Shown here: positions 51,865 through 61,446 of the stretch, one piece after another
Position numbering within the stretch: position 1 is the first letter of the stretch
Layout of the letters: every line of letters starts with the position of its first letter
Origin: Pseudomonas fluorescens
Lineage (GTDB): Bacteria > Pseudomonadota > Gammaproteobacteria > Pseudomonadales > Pseudomonadaceae
DNA: 64,000 bases
Assembly (NCBI RefSeq): GCF_902497625.1
Contig: NZ_CABVGX010000002.1
Coordinates: forward strand, 62,001 to 126,000
Direction: 5' to 3'
Position numbers and translations under genes: made by a program
The notes under the pieces: generated by a model
The model's input: the letters and a program-made list of their open reading frames with translations, nothing else
Databases searched by the model: none
What the model was told of the DNA's origin: nothing

Positions 51865-54042
51865 TCAAAATTTGTATTTGGCGGTCAGCATGTAGCTGCG
51901 TGGAGTGCCGTAGTTATCGGTCGAGCCCCAGGTGGTGTTGTAGCCGATCGAGGAGTAGTAGACCCGGTCGAACACATTGTTGGCGTTCACTTGCAGGTCG
52001 AGGTGTTGGTTGACTTCGTAGCCTGCCATCAAATCAGTAATGGCGTAGCTGCCTTGCTGGAGACGATAGCTACCTGCGGTGAGCGGCACGTCGTTGTACA
52101 TGCGGCTCTGCCAATAGACGTTGCCGCCGACGCGGAATTTCTCCAGCGGACCCTGCAGGCGATACATCGTCGAGACCTTGAACAGGTGCTCAGGCGTGTC
52201 GGTGTCGAAACGCTGATTCTCGTTTTCCGGGTTCTCGTCCTTGATGTAATGGGCGCGGGTGTAGGTGTAGCCGGCACCCACTTGCCAGTTTTCGGTGAGC
52301 GCGCCTTGCAGTTCCAGGTCCAGGCCCTGGCTGCGGACTTTGCCGGAGGTCTCGTAGCAGGTCATGACCGGGCAACCGAGTTGGCTGTCCGCCAGCGAGG
52401 CACGGTTTTTCTGGTCGATCTGGAACACCGCGAGGCTGGCGTTGAGGGCGCCGTCGAAGTACTCGCCCTTGATGCCGACTTCATAATTCTCGCCAACAAT
52501 CGGTTCCAGCAGTTTGCCGGAGATGTCCTGCGAAGTTTGCGGGGTGAAGATATCGGTGTAGCTGGCGTAAACGGAGTGGTGGTCGTCCAGTTTGTAGATC
52601 AGGCCGGCGTAGCGCGTCAGGTTGCGGGTGACCTTGTAATCGCCGTCGCCGGAGCGGTCGTCGTAGTCGTACCAGTCCAGGCGACTGCCGAGGATCAGCG
52701 TCAGCGGATCGGCCAGACTCAGACGGGTCGTCAGGTAAACGGCATCCTGGGTGGTGACATTATGGGTTTTGCCGTCACGGACAAAGTCCGGCTTCGGCGC
52801 ACCGATCGGCCACGCGGTGGTGTACGGGCTGTACTCTTTGGTGGTGGCATCATAAGCGCGGTTGCTGGCGCCGACGACCACTTCGTGGGTGCGGCCGAAG
52901 GCTTCGACCGGGCCGCTCGCGTACACGTCCAAGGCGTTTTGTTTGTCAGTGTGATGCGATTGATAGGCCGTGGTTTCCAGCGGTCCGGCGTAGCGTGACT
53001 GGTAAGTGCCGGAGAACTCGCCGTCCAGTGTCGAAGCCGAGGCCGCTGCGTGCAGCTTCCAGTCGTTGTTGAGGCGATGCTCCACTTCACCGAACAACGT
53101 GTCGATCTGCAGCTTCTTGTTTTCCCAATCCGTGCCCGGGTAGGTGGAGCGGGGCAGGTCCAGGTGGTGGCCGTCGGTGCCAATCGGCAAGCCGCCCCAG
53201 AAATAGTTGGTCTGCTCGTTCTGGCGCGAAAAGCCCAAAGTCGCCGTTGTGCTGTCGCTCAGATCGGCTTCACCGATGGCGTAGAACAGGCCGTGATCGT
53301 TTTCTTCCTCGTCGCGAAAACTGTCGGCGCCTTGATAGGAACCCACTACACGACCGCGCAGCGTGCCGCTTTCGTTCAGTGGGCTCGACGCATCGAACAC
53401 ACCGCGATAATCATCCCAGCTGCCGGCGGCGCCCGTGAGGGTCACTTGCTGGTCTGCCGTGGGCCGTTTGCGCACCATGTTGATGGCGGCCGAAGGATTG
53501 CCGGCACCGGTCACCAGACCGGTTGCACCGCGAATGATTTCGACGCGGTCGAACATTGCCAGGTTCGGCTGCACCGCCATCGAGTAGGGCTGGTACGAAC
53601 TGGGCAGTCCGTCGTACATGATGTTGTCGATGTCAAAACCGCGCGAACTGTAAGTCTGCCGCCCCGGTCCGCTTGCCTGGCTGAGGAACAGCCCCGGCGT
53701 GGCCCTCACCACATCGTTGATGCTGGTCATCGCCTGATCGTCCATGCGCTGACGGGTAATCACGGTAACCGCTTGAGGTGTTTCGCGCATGGTCAACGGC
53801 AGCTTGGTAGCGGTCTGCATGGGACCGGTGGTGTAGGACCCGGTGTCTTCGGTGGTGCTGCCCAAGCCGGTGGCGCTGATTTCGGTCGCGCCCAGTTCCA
53901 GAGTGCTGGGTGGAGCGTCTGTAACGCCCGTCGCGGGCGGCGTCTCATCGGCTGAAGCCTGCGGAATGCTTGCCAGGCCGATGGCTAATGCCAACAGGCC
54001 GGGCGCGAAGTTGCAACGGCGATTTGTGGTGTGAAACGACAT
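51865..54042 (-). CDS. TonB-dependent siderophore receptor 2 (FhuE/FoxA-like)
   Basis: A 725-residue outer-membrane receptor with a signal peptide (cleavage near ASA|DE), TonB-box-like LELGATEISATGLG, a plug (MRETPQAVTVITRQRMDDQ, DRVEIIRGATGLVTGAGNPS) and barrel ending YGTPRSYMLTAKYKF with the terminal Phe expected for outer-membrane insertion. The plug style is that of hydroxamate/coprogen/pyoverdine receptors without a signalling domain. Ferric-siderophore uptake is predicted. A Fur box lies upstream. The start at 54042 follows GGGGAA; the longer frame is not needed. Confidence 0.92.
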   Translation of the reverse strand: MSFHTTNRRCNFAPGLLALAIGLASIPQASADETPPATGVTDAPPSTLELGATEISATGLGSTTEDTGSYTTGPMQTATKLPLTMRETPQAVTVITRQRMDDQAMTSINDVVRATPGLFLSQASGPGRQTYSSRGFDIDNIMYDGLPSSYQPYSMAVQPNLAMFDRVEIIRGATGLVTGAGNPSAAINMVRKRPTADQQVTLTGAAGSWDDYRGVFDASSPLNESGTLRGRVVGSYQGADSFRDEEENDHGLFYAIGEADLSDSTTATLGFSRQNEQTNYFWGGLPIGTDGHHLDLPRSTYPGTDWENKKLQIDTLFGEVEHRLNNDWKLHAAASASTLDGEFSGTYQSRYAGPLETTAYQSHHTDKQNALDVYASGPVEAFGRTHEVVVGASNRAYDATTKEYSPYTTAWPIGAPKPDFVRDGKTHNVTTQDAVYLTTRLSLADPLTLILGSRLDWYDYDDRSGDGDYKVTRNLTRYAGLIYKLDDHHSVYASYTDIFTPQTSQDISGKLLEPIVGENYEVGIKGEYFDGALNASLAVFQIDQKNRASLADSQLGCPVMTCYETSGKVRSQGLDLELQGALTENWQVGAGYTYTRAHYIKDENPENENQRFDTDTPEHLFKVSTMYRLQGPLEKFRVGGNVYWQSRMYNDVPLTAGSYRLQQGSYAITDLMAGYEVNQHLDLQVNANNVFDRVYYSSIGYNTTWGSTDNYGTPRSYMLTAKYKF

Positions 54043-54092
54043 CAATCTGATTCCCCAAGCGATACCAAAACGAATCGAATGCAAGCGCATCT

Positions 54093-54111
54093 AATAATAA
54101 TTCGCATTAGT
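54093..54111. promoter_or_regulatory. Fur box for siderophore receptor 2
   Basis: AATAATAATTCGCATTAGT matches the 19-base Fur consensus at 12 positions and lies about 50 bases upstream of the minus-strand receptor start, predicting iron repression. Confidence 0.65.
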
Positions 54112-54224
54112 GTCTCAGATCGTTACACCTGAAGAAAGATAGACCAGTCAGTTAGTTAACAAAATTTTCACACCGAATTCGGGTTGGCCCGCCGGATGAT
54201 GTACTGCAGATAAGGCGTGACCGA

Positions 54225-55253
54225 TTAGTCATAAGCCCTGCGGTAAGCGAAAATCCCGGGCGTGCCGCCGGTCATGATGAACAGGATATTCGACCCGGCC
54301 TTATAGTCACCTCGTGCCACCGAGGCGAGCAATCCGGCGAACGCTTTGCCTCCGTATACAGGATCGATCAACAAGCCTTCCTGCGTCGCCATGGTCCGTG
54401 TTGCGGCCAGCATCGCAGGGGTAGGCGAACCATACGAAGCGCCACGCTGTGAGCCATCGACGACGACAGCGCCGTCGTCGAGACGGGCGTCACTGCCCAG
54501 CAACTGCAAAACCTCACGGGTTTTCTCCAGGGTCGCGTCACGGGTTTGTTCTTCGCCGGCGAGTACCGAATAGCCCGATACACCGGTGGCGGAGCCGGCC
54601 ATGGTCAGGCCCGCCAACAGCCCGGAATGGGTGCCGCTGCTGCCATTGGGCACGACGATTCGAGTGAAATCGAGTTCAAGCGCTGCTGCTTGGGACAAGA
54701 CTTCGGCCGCGCAGGCGGCGTAACCCAGACAGCCAGCAGGGCTGGACCCGCCCAGAGGCATGAGGAACGGTTTTCGGCCTTGGCGTTGAAGGTGATCAAC
54801 CAGTTCATCGGCGTACGCCGCTGGTGTGATGCCCTGGGGTAAATGGTGGACGGAGGCGCCAAAAATTGTGTTCAGGAGAACGTTGCCGTTGAGCCGGTAA
54901 TCGTCGTCTTCGCGCACCGAAGAGGGCGTGAGGATCAGCACGCAACGCAGGCCGCAACGCGCAGCAACCGCGGCAGTGAGCCGGGCGTTGTTGGACTGCA
55001 GCCCGCCCCAGGTGATCAAGGTGTCGGCGCCTTCGATCAGCGCGCGACCGAGCAGGAATTCCAGCTTGCGCAGCTTGTTTCCGCCGCCTCCCAGCCCCGT
55101 GAGGTCATCACGTTTTACGTAGATGTTGCAACCGTTCATGGCGGCCATCGCGCTCAGTCGCGGTAGTTTCTGCAAGGGCGTGACACCTTCCAGCAACTGC
55201 ATGTGCGGGAAATTCGACAGGGCTGATTGCAGAGCGTCAAGAGAGGGGGGCAT
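54225..55253 (-). CDS. D-cysteine desulfhydrase/ACC deaminase-like PLP enzyme
   Basis: A 342-residue fold type II PLP enzyme. The PLP Lys is in GGGGNKLRKLEFL and the phosphate loop in NGSSGTHSGLLAG; the end shows MTGGTPGIFAY. The sequence favours D-cysteine desulfhydrase (D-cysteine to pyruvate, H2S and ammonia) over ACC deaminase. One oddity: the substrate motif reads LQSNNAR where relatives have QSNHxR. Two terminators separate it from the glucarate genes, so it is probably a separate unit. Confidence 0.82.
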   Translation of the reverse strand: MPPSLDALQSALSNFPHMQLLEGVTPLQKLPRLSAMAAMNGCNIYVKRDDLTGLGGGGNKLRKLEFLLGRALIEGADTLITWGGLQSNNARLTAAVAARCGLRCVLILTPSSVREDDDYRLNGNVLLNTIFGASVHHLPQGITPAAYADELVDHLQRQGRKPFLMPLGGSSPAGCLGYAACAAEVLSQAAALELDFTRIVVPNGSSGTHSGLLAGLTMAGSATGVSGYSVLAGEEQTRDATLEKTREVLQLLGSDARLDDGAVVVDGSQRGASYGSPTPAMLAATRTMATQEGLLIDPVYGGKAFAGLLASVARGDYKAGSNILFIMTGGTPGIFAYRRAYD

Positions 55254-55271
55254 CACGTTTACCTGCCAGAT

Positions 55272-55312
55272 AAAAACGGTCACCGCAGCGCAAGGGGACG
55301 TGCTGCGGTGAC
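55272..55312 (-). terminator. Rho-independent terminator, second of two after gudD
   Basis: On the minus strand GTCACCGCAGC pairs with GCTGCGGTGAC around a 12-base loop and is followed by CGTTTTTATC. The stem is perfect and the U-run is clear. Confidence 0.8.
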
Positions 55313-55318
55313 CAAAAG

Positions 55319-55371
55319 GGAGCGCCGGGCTTCCAGCGGATTGGGCCCACTCTAGGCAAGCCCGGCGCTCC
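55319..55371 (-). terminator. Terminator-like hairpin, first of two after gudD
   Basis: Perfect 14-base arms GGAGCGCCGGGCTT and AAGCCCGGCGCTCC with a 25-base loop, followed on the minus strand by CTTTTGG. The large loop is unusual; with the next hairpin it makes a tandem stop. Confidence 0.65.
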
Positions 55372-55467
55372 TATCTATGCACTCTCTGACAAAACAGTTG
55401 ATACCTGATGTAACTGATGAATGAGCCGGGCGGCCTTTAGCTACGTGCCAAAAACCTTGGGCGAGAA

Positions 55468-56820
55468 TCAACGCACCAGACAAGGTTGCTTGTTGTTGAA
55501 GCGCCAGCCTGGAATCAGGAACTGCATCGCCACGCTGTCGTCGCGGGCGCCGAGCCCCATGCCTTTGTACAACTCATGCGCCTTCGCCACGGCGTCCATG
55601 TCAATTTCTACGCCCAGACCGTGACGGGTCGGCACCTTGACGTAACCCCCTTCAATTTTCAGCGGGTCCTTGGTCAGGTGTTGACCGTCCTGCCAGATCC
55701 AGTGGGTGTCGATCGCGGTGATTTCACCCGGTGCAGCGGCTGCCACTTGGGTGAACATAGCCAGGGAAATATCGAAGTGGTTGTTGGAGTGAGAGCCCCA
55801 GGTCAGGCCCCATTCATGGCACATCTGCGCGACACGCACGGAGCCCTGCAGGGTCCAGAAATGCGGGTCGGCGAGCGGAATGTCGACCGAATGCAGCTGA
55901 ATCGCATGACCCATTTCGCGCCAGTCGGTGGCGATCATGTTGGTCGCGGTCTTCAGCCCGGTGGCGCGGCGGAATTCAGCCATGACTTCGCGACCCGAAT
56001 AGCCATTTTCCGCGCCACAGGGATCTTCCGCGTAGGCGAGCACGTGGTGCTGGTCACGGCACAAACGGATGGCTTCTTTGAGTGACCATGCACCATTCGG
56101 GTCGAGCGTAATGCGCGCATCGGGAAAGCGTTCGGCCAGTGCGGTGACGGCTTCGATCTCTGCATCGCCGCTGAGCACGCCGCCTTTGAGCTTGAAATCG
56201 TTGAAGCCATATTTGGCTTTTGCGGCTTCGGCGAGGCGCACCACGGCTTCAGCAGTCATGGCTTTCTCGTGACGCAGGCGGAACCAGTCGTCACTCGCAT
56301 CCGCCTCGTTGCGATAGGCCAGATCAGTGACGTTGCGATCACCAATGTAGAACAGATAGCCGAGCATTTTCACCGCGTCGCGTTGCTGCCCTTCGCCCAA
56401 CAGTGCAGCCACCGGTACTTCAAGGAATTGCCCCAGCAGATCGAGCAGGGCGGCCTCCATTGCGGTCACGGCATGGATGGTGATGCGCAAGTCGAAGGTC
56501 TGCAGGCCGCGACCGGCGGCGTCCCGCGAGGCGAACGTGGTGCGCATCTGGTTGAGGATGCGCTGGTACTGACCAATTGGCTGGCCGATCACCAGCCCGC
56601 GCGCGTCTTCGAGGGTTTCGCGAATCCGCTCGCCACCCGGGACTTCGCCCACGCCGGTATTGCCGGCACTGTCTTTGAGAATGACGATGTTGCGGGTGAA
56701 GAACGGCCCGTGGGCGCCGCTCAGGTTTAGCAGCATGCTGTCGTGACCGGCGACGGGGATGACTTGAAAACTGGTGATAACAGGTGACTTGGTGGTGTTG
56801 GCAGCGTGTTCAGCGTTCAT
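55468..56820 (-). CDS. gudD: Glucarate dehydratase
   Basis: A 450-residue enolase-superfamily enzyme, the normal length for GudD. The catalytic KxK Lys is in FNDFKLKGG, metal ligands in [17 protein letters not shown] and TNMIATDW, and the catalytic His in [10 protein letters not shown]. It dehydrates D-glucarate to 5-keto-4-deoxyglucarate. It lies 42 bases after its presumed transporter gene. The following pathway enzymes (KDG dehydratase and semialdehyde dehydrogenase) are not in the window. AGGAA precedes the ATG. Confidence 0.95.
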   Translation of the reverse strand: MNAEHAANTTKSPVITSFQVIPVAGHDSMLLNLSGAHGPFFTRNIVILKDSAGNTGVGEVPGGERIRETLEDARGLVIGQPIGQYQRILNQMRTTFASRDAAGRGLQTFDLRITIHAVTAMEAALLDLLGQFLEVPVAALLGEGQQRDAVKMLGYLFYIGDRNVTDLAYRNEADASDDWFRLRHEKAMTAEAVVRLAEAAKAKYGFNDFKLKGGVLSGDAEIEAVTALAERFPDARITLDPNGAWSLKEAIRLCRDQHHVLAYAEDPCGAENGYSGREVMAEFRRATGLKTATNMIATDWREMGHAIQLHSVDIPLADPHFWTLQGSVRVAQMCHEWGLTWGSHSNNHFDISLAMFTQVAAAAPGEITAIDTHWIWQDGQHLTKDPLKIEGGYVKVPTRHGLGVEIDMDAVAKAHELYKGMGLGARDDSVAMQFLIPGWRFNNKQPCLVR

Positions 56821-56862
56821 GGCAAATTCCTGCAAATGAGTTCATTCAGCGATCAATAAAAG

Positions 56863-58230
56863 TCAGTGAGATTTGCTGACGGTCACTGTGGGTGCTGCGG
56901 CAATCGGCGGGGTCAGCAGGGACGACGATTTCGGCGAGGTCCTGGCGAAGAACACCAGGATCGCGGCCAGTATCGACGTGCCGGCCAGGCCATAGAGACC
57001 GCCCTGGATGGAGCCGGTGGTCTGCTCGAGAAAACCGAAGGTCGTCGGTGCCACGAAGCCGCCGAGGTTGCCGATCGAGTTGATCAGCGCGATCACGGCC
57101 GCGGCGATCCGGGCATCCAGGTAGCCTTGAGGAATCGGCCAGAACAGCGACGATGCCGATTTGAAGCCGATGGCGGCGAAACAAATGGCGACGAAGGCAA
57201 AGATTGGCCCGCCGGTGGTCGAGAGGAACATCCCCGCAGCGGCAATCAACAAGGCTGTCGCAACCCAGGCCTGCTGGAATTTGAACTTGCCGGACAACGC
57301 CGCGAAGCTGTACATCGCAATGATGGAAATCAGCCAGGGAATCGAGTTGAAAAAGCCGACCTGGATGTCGCTCAGGTCGCCCATTTTCTTGATGATGCTC
57401 GGTAGCCAGAACGTTGCTGCATAGATCGTCAGTTGTATGCAGAAATACAGCGCGCAAAACAGCACGATCTGTCGATCTCTGAGCAATTTTCCGATGGTGG
57501 GTTTGACCGTGGTCAGCGCTTCACGCTCACGCTGTTCCTGGTCGATGGCGTTTACCAGTGCATCCTGCTCTTCCCGGCTCAGCCACTTGGCATAATGGGG
57601 TTTGGAATCGAGCCAGAACCATACGAAGAAGCCCAGAAATACCGAGGCCAGGCCTTCGATGGCGAACATCCACTGCCAGCCCTTGAAGCCGAAGCCGTCG
57701 ATCTGCAACAGGACACCCGACAGCGGTCCGGAAATCAGTGAGGCAATGGCCGAGCCACTGAGGAAAATCGCGATGGCTTTACCGCGCTCCACGCCTGGCA
57801 GCCAGCGGGTGAAGTAATAGATCACGCCTGGGAAGAAGCCGGCTTCGGCCACGCCCAGCAGGAAACGCAGAATGTAGAAATGGGTTTCGTTCTGGATGAA
57901 CGCCATCATCGTCGCAACGATGCCCCAGGTAAACATGATGCGGGTCAGCCAGATTCGCGCGCCGACTTTTTGCAGCAGCATGTTCGACGGGACTTCGAAG
58001 AGGGCGTAGCCGATGAAAAACAGACCCGCACCCAGACCGTAGGCGGCGGCACCGATGCCGAGATCGTGCTCCATGTGCGTACGCACAAATCCGATGTTGA
58101 CCCGGTCGATATAGTTGAGGATGAACATGATGACGAAAAGCGGGAGGACGTGTCTCTTCACTTTGCTGACGGCGCGAGCCAGGACTGAATCTTCTGCCGG
58201 AGCGACAGACGCATTGCTTGAATTGTTCAC
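56863..58230 (-). CDS. MFS sugar-acid (glucarate/tartrate-type) transporter
   Basis: A 455-residue ACS-family transporter with 12 helices, including NYIDRVNIGFVRTHM and RFLLGVAEAGFFPGVIYYFTRWLP. It heads the operon with glucarate dehydratase and so most likely imports glucarate or galactarate. The start is a GTG at 58230 with GGGAG 9 nt upstream. Sequence style is closer to tartrate transporters than to E. coli GudP, so no gene symbol is given. Confidence 0.88.
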   Translation of the reverse strand: MNNSSNASVAPAEDSVLARAVSKVKRHVLPLFVIMFILNYIDRVNIGFVRTHMEHDLGIGAAAYGLGAGLFFIGYALFEVPSNMLLQKVGARIWLTRIMFTWGIVATMMAFIQNETHFYILRFLLGVAEAGFFPGVIYYFTRWLPGVERGKAIAIFLSGSAIASLISGPLSGVLLQIDGFGFKGWQWMFAIEGLASVFLGFFVWFWLDSKPHYAKWLSREEQDALVNAIDQEQREREALTTVKPTIGKLLRDRQIVLFCALYFCIQLTIYAATFWLPSIIKKMGDLSDIQVGFFNSIPWLISIIAMYSFAALSGKFKFQQAWVATALLIAAAGMFLSTTGGPIFAFVAICFAAIGFKSASSLFWPIPQGYLDARIAAAVIALINSIGNLGGFVAPTTFGFLEQTTGSIQGGLYGLAGTSILAAILVFFARTSPKSSSLLTPPIAAAPTVTVSKSH

Positions 58231-58578
58231 AATTCAAAACTCCCACTGATTTGTTTTTATGCGGGTTTATGGTGTCAGTCATCATACAAGTGCTTATTTA
58301 ACCTCGCAACGTGCGCCGCAAAGTTTATGTGCATAAAAGAGGGAGTTTTACGGCGCTATTGGTTATTTAGGCTCTCTAAGCAGGGAGCGTGGGGCAGGAG
58401 TTTAGTGTTGCGAGGCGGCAGGTAAGGAGGTGGTGGAATATTCTTTGCACCAGACTGATCATGTGTTGTCATACAAGCTGGACGGTTTCTTAAAAAATGT
58501 CCCACGGTGTGAAATTGCATTGCAGGACCATTCGGGATGCGGCCGCCCCGGGTTCGAGACGGCCTTATTCCAGACAAG
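58231..58578. other. Intergenic region upstream of the glucarate operon
   Basis: A 348-base gap. The 9-base sequence TCATACAAG occurs twice, at 58282-58290 and 58469-58477, and could be regulator half-sites for a GntR-type protein. No supported gene is present. Confidence 0.45.
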
Positions 58579-59640
58579 TCAGGGGATCAGGCGGGATGCC
58601 CGTAATTTGTCGAACACATCAAAAAACGCTCGATCACTCGCTTGATAGCCAGTAAAATCCAGGGTCCTGCTTTTCGACATGTCGGTGACGACCTCGATCG
58701 GGCGACCCAGATCCGCATCGGTGTGCCATGGTGAAATCAGACGGTTGATGTCCGATTCTTTCAGCCCATGTTCGGCCACGATCTGCTGCCAAACGGCCTG
58801 GTCATCCGCCATTTGTGTTTCCAGTGGTGAGACGGCAGCGGGATAGTCGGCAGGATGCACTGCGAAATAATGGGCAATTTGCCCCCACATCCATTTCCAG
58901 CGGAACACATCGCCATTGGTAACGTTGAACGCCTGGTTGGCCGCTTCAGGGGTGGTGGCGGCCCATAGCTGTTGTGCCGCCAATTGTCGGGCGTCGGTCA
59001 TGTCGGTGAGGCTTTCCCATTGCACACGGGAGCCAGGAAATACGAAAGGGCGGCCGGTGTGTTTGCAGATGCTGGCATAGACGGCGAGGGTGGTTGCCAT
59101 GTTCATCGCGTTGCCCACGGCGACACCGGTAACGGTGTGTGGCCGGTGCACACTCCAGGTGAAGCCATCCTTTTCAGCCGCGGCAAACACTTCATCTTCC
59201 TGGGCGTAATAGAAGTTTTCGATGTCCAGCCGACCCTGTTCTTCACGGAACGGTGTCTGTGGCAGGCTGCCTTTGCCATAGGCTTCGAAAGGCCCCAGGT
59301 AGTGCTTCAAGCCCGTCACCAGCGCCACATGCTGGACACTTTGCGCCGGGCGAACGGCGTCGAGGACATTGCGCACCATGGCGGCGTTGACGCGAATATT
59401 TTCCGCTTCGGTGGCCTGCCGCGACCAGGTGGTGATGAACACATGAGTCGGTTTCAGATCCGCCAGCGCTCGCCTCAGCGACGACGGGTCTTGCAGGTCT
59501 GCCGCCACCGGAATCACTCCCGGTGTCGGCGCGGGGTCTCGGGAAAGCGCGGCCACCTGCCATTTGTTGTCGATCAGTAACTGGGTGATGGCGCTGCCAA
59601 CGATGCCGCTGGCGCCCACGATCAATGCTGTCTGGGTCAT
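58579..59640 (-). CDS. NAD(P)-dependent SDR reductase, PRISE (progesterone 5-beta-reductase/iridoid synthase-like)
   Basis: A 353-residue extended SDR with IVGASGIVGSAITQLL at the N-terminus, THVFITTWSRQ and the pattern NFYYAQEDEVFAAA with the Tyr of the atypical active site. This group reduces activated C=C bonds of enones. A GGAGA lies before the ATG. It is 75 bases downstream of the methyltransferase start on the same strand, so it may share its transcript. Confidence 0.85.
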   Translation of the reverse strand: MTQTALIVGASGIVGSAITQLLIDNKWQVAALSRDPAPTPGVIPVAADLQDPSSLRRALADLKPTHVFITTWSRQATEAENIRVNAAMVRNVLDAVRPAQSVQHVALVTGLKHYLGPFEAYGKGSLPQTPFREEQGRLDIENFYYAQEDEVFAAAEKDGFTWSVHRPHTVTGVAVGNAMNMATTLAVYASICKHTGRPFVFPGSRVQWESLTDMTDARQLAAQQLWAATTPEAANQAFNVTNGDVFRWKWMWGQIAHYFAVHPADYPAAVSPLETQMADDQAVWQQIVAEHGLKESDINRLISPWHTDADLGRPIEVVTDMSKSRTLDFTGYQASDRAFFDVFDKLRASRLIP

Positions 59641-59715
59641 AAGATTCTCCGGTAAGTAGTTTTCTGAGCCCGCGCGCTTTGCGGAGGTTCAACCGGATCC
59701 GTCAGTGAAACGTTT

Positions 59716-60393
59716 TCAGCCGGGCCGGCAAGCGACCCAGCCCTTGAACGTGAACGCGGCGTAGAACAGTTCCACGTCGCTAAATCCGGCCTGACTCAGC
59801 AATGCTTCGTCTTGTTCCGGCGGTAACAGCGCGAGGCGGCTGTCCATGGCGGTGATTGCCTGTTCGGCATCGGCAGGGCGAATTCCCGAGGCCACCGCGA
59901 AAGCTGCGTACCGCTTGAGCCAACGATTTTTTTCAGCCCGGGTTTGCGGGAAGCTGTGATGAGCCACCACCAGTCGCGCGCCGGGTTTCAACCGCAGCAA
60001 TAATTGTTTGAGCGTGTGCAACCGTTGTTCCACCGTGAGGAAATGCAGGGTCAACAGGCACGTCGCGCCATCAAATGGGCCGTCAGGGGCGTCGTCGATG
60101 TAGCCCTCATGGAGATCCACGCGGGTCTCAAGTGCGCCTAATGTCTGGCGTGCAAGCGCCAGCATCGGGGCTGAAGGGTCGACACCGACGAATCTCCAGT
60201 CGGGCCTGGCCTGGGCGAATACCTTCAACTCCAGCCCTCCGCCTGCGCCCAGGACGAGCACGCGGGCATCTGTGGGGGCTCGCTCGGCCAGCAGCAAAGT
60301 GGCCATTGTCTGCAGTGCTTGAAAACCCGGAACTTGCTTTACCGGGCGCTCGGCGTAGTTTGCGACGGCGTCAGGGTCAGAGAAAAAAGACAT
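59716..60393 (-). CDS. Class I SAM-dependent methyltransferase
   Basis: A 225-residue protein with the SAM-binding loop VLVLGAGGGLELKVFA, acidic residue in FVGVDPSAPML and post-I motifs (FDGATCLLTLHFL). The methyl acceptor is unknown. It lies between a PRISE-type reductase and a flavin reductase, all on the minus strand and closely spaced (26 and 75 bases), which suggests one detoxification-type operon. GGAGG precedes the ATG. Confidence 0.88.
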   Translation of the reverse strand: MSFFSDPDAVANYAERPVKQVPGFQALQTMATLLLAERAPTDARVLVLGAGGGLELKVFAQARPDWRFVGVDPSAPMLALARQTLGALETRVDLHEGYIDDAPDGPFDGATCLLTLHFLTVEQRLHTLKQLLLRLKPGARLVVAHHSFPQTRAEKNRWLKRYAAFAVASGIRPADAEQAITAMDSRLALLPPEQDEALLSQAGFSDVELFYAAFTFKGWVACRPG

Positions 60394-60419
60394 ACAGATC
60401 CTCCAATGGGATTCGGGAA

Positions 60420-61304
60420 TCAGCGAAAAATCAATGATTGATGCGCTGCGCCACCGCTGCGTGCGCCGTCACCCACGGCGATGGCGACATTGCCGGCCGC
60501 CATCGCGGCATCGCCGCAGGCAAACACGCCCGGCACACTGGTTTCACGCATCGCGTCGACCTTGATGAAATCGCCCATGGGGCCGGGTTCGAATTCGCAG
60601 CCCAGTTGCTCGGCCAGTGGCGCAGCCATATGGCAACGCGGCAGCACGAACACCCCCGCCAGTTGCAGCATCCGCCCACTGCTCAACGTCACCTCGGCAT
60701 GCCCGCTAAGGGATTTCACCGGTTCGCGCTCCAGGGCCACGCCGCGTTGTTGCAGGCTGGCCAACTGCTCGACGTCTGGCTCGAACGCTTCATTGAGCAG
60801 CAGCGTCGTTGGCCCCCAGTCGGGCAGCATCAGGGCGTGGTGCATGGACAGCGGACCGGTCGCGAGAACCCCGATCGGTCCTCCGTTCAACTCGTACCCG
60901 TGGCAATACGGGCAATGGAAAACCGATGTGCCCCAGCGCTCCGCCAAACCTGCAATGGCCGGTAACTCGTCCGTTACGCCCGTCGCCAGGATCACCCGTC
61001 TCCCGGTGACAGATCGGCCCTCTGCGAGGGTGATCTCAAACGCATCGCCACGCTTGATCGCCCGGGCCGCCAACTCCGAGACCCATTCAACGTTGGAATA
61101 CGCCAGTAACTGCGTGCGCGCGTCGCTGGCGATCAGGGCCGGGTCTCGCCCATCTTGTCCAAGGAAACCGTGGGAATGGTGGGCGAAGCGATTGCGTCGC
61201 TGACCGCCATCGATCACCAATACTTTACGGCGTGCGCGGGCTACCTGCAGGCCTGCGGAAATACCGGCATAACTGCCACCGACGATAATGATGTCGTACA
61301 CCAT
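60420..61304 (-). CDS. Thioredoxin-reductase-like FAD oxidoreductase
   Basis: A 294-residue flavoprotein with FAD motif IIVGGSYAGISAGLQVARA, the redox-active pair in HCPYCHGYE and the second FAD motif GVFACGDAAMAAGNVAIAVG. It lacks the long interface region of some relatives and is close to the small bacterial thioredoxin-reductase-like enzymes. It is divergent from the Rrf2 gene, which likely regulates it. GGAG lies 8-11 nt before the ATG at 61304. Confidence 0.9.
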   Translation of the reverse strand: MVYDIIIVGGSYAGISAGLQVARARRKVLVIDGGQRRNRFAHHSHGFLGQDGRDPALIASDARTQLLAYSNVEWVSELAARAIKRGDAFEITLAEGRSVTGRRVILATGVTDELPAIAGLAERWGTSVFHCPYCHGYELNGGPIGVLATGPLSMHHALMLPDWGPTTLLLNEAFEPDVEQLASLQQRGVALEREPVKSLSGHAEVTLSSGRMLQLAGVFVLPRCHMAAPLAEQLGCEFEPGPMGDFIKVDAMRETSVPGVFACGDAAMAAGNVAIAVGDGARSGGAAHQSLIFR

Positions 61305-61354
61305 GATGACCACTCCGTGCTCTTCAAGAGCGCTTGAAAAATTCTCGACACACC

Positions 61355-61395
61355 GTAAGTTACGTGAAAGTAGCCTGTCAATGGTCTCGTAACTT
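61355..61395. promoter_or_regulatory. Candidate operator in the Rrf2/reductase intergenic region
   Basis: AAGTTACG (61357-61364) and CGTAACTT (61388-61395) are perfect 8-base inverted arms, 23 bases apart. The first arm is part of a local palindrome GTAA-g-TTAC. Its place between two divergent genes fits a site for the Rrf2 protein. Confidence 0.5.
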
Positions 61396-61446
61396 TCGAT
61401 GTGGCGATTCATACTCGGCGCATCTTTTTGCCCGGATTCGTCGTCT

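Noticed and set aside
51847-52998. A 383-codon plus-strand frame opposite TonB receptor 2
   Set aside because: It mirrors the barrel of the real minus-strand receptor and has valine- and alanine-rich sequence with no family likeness.
58356-58577. A 73-codon minus-strand frame in the gap upstream of the glucarate genes
   Set aside because: Proline- and arginine-rich, no ribosome site, no family likeness.
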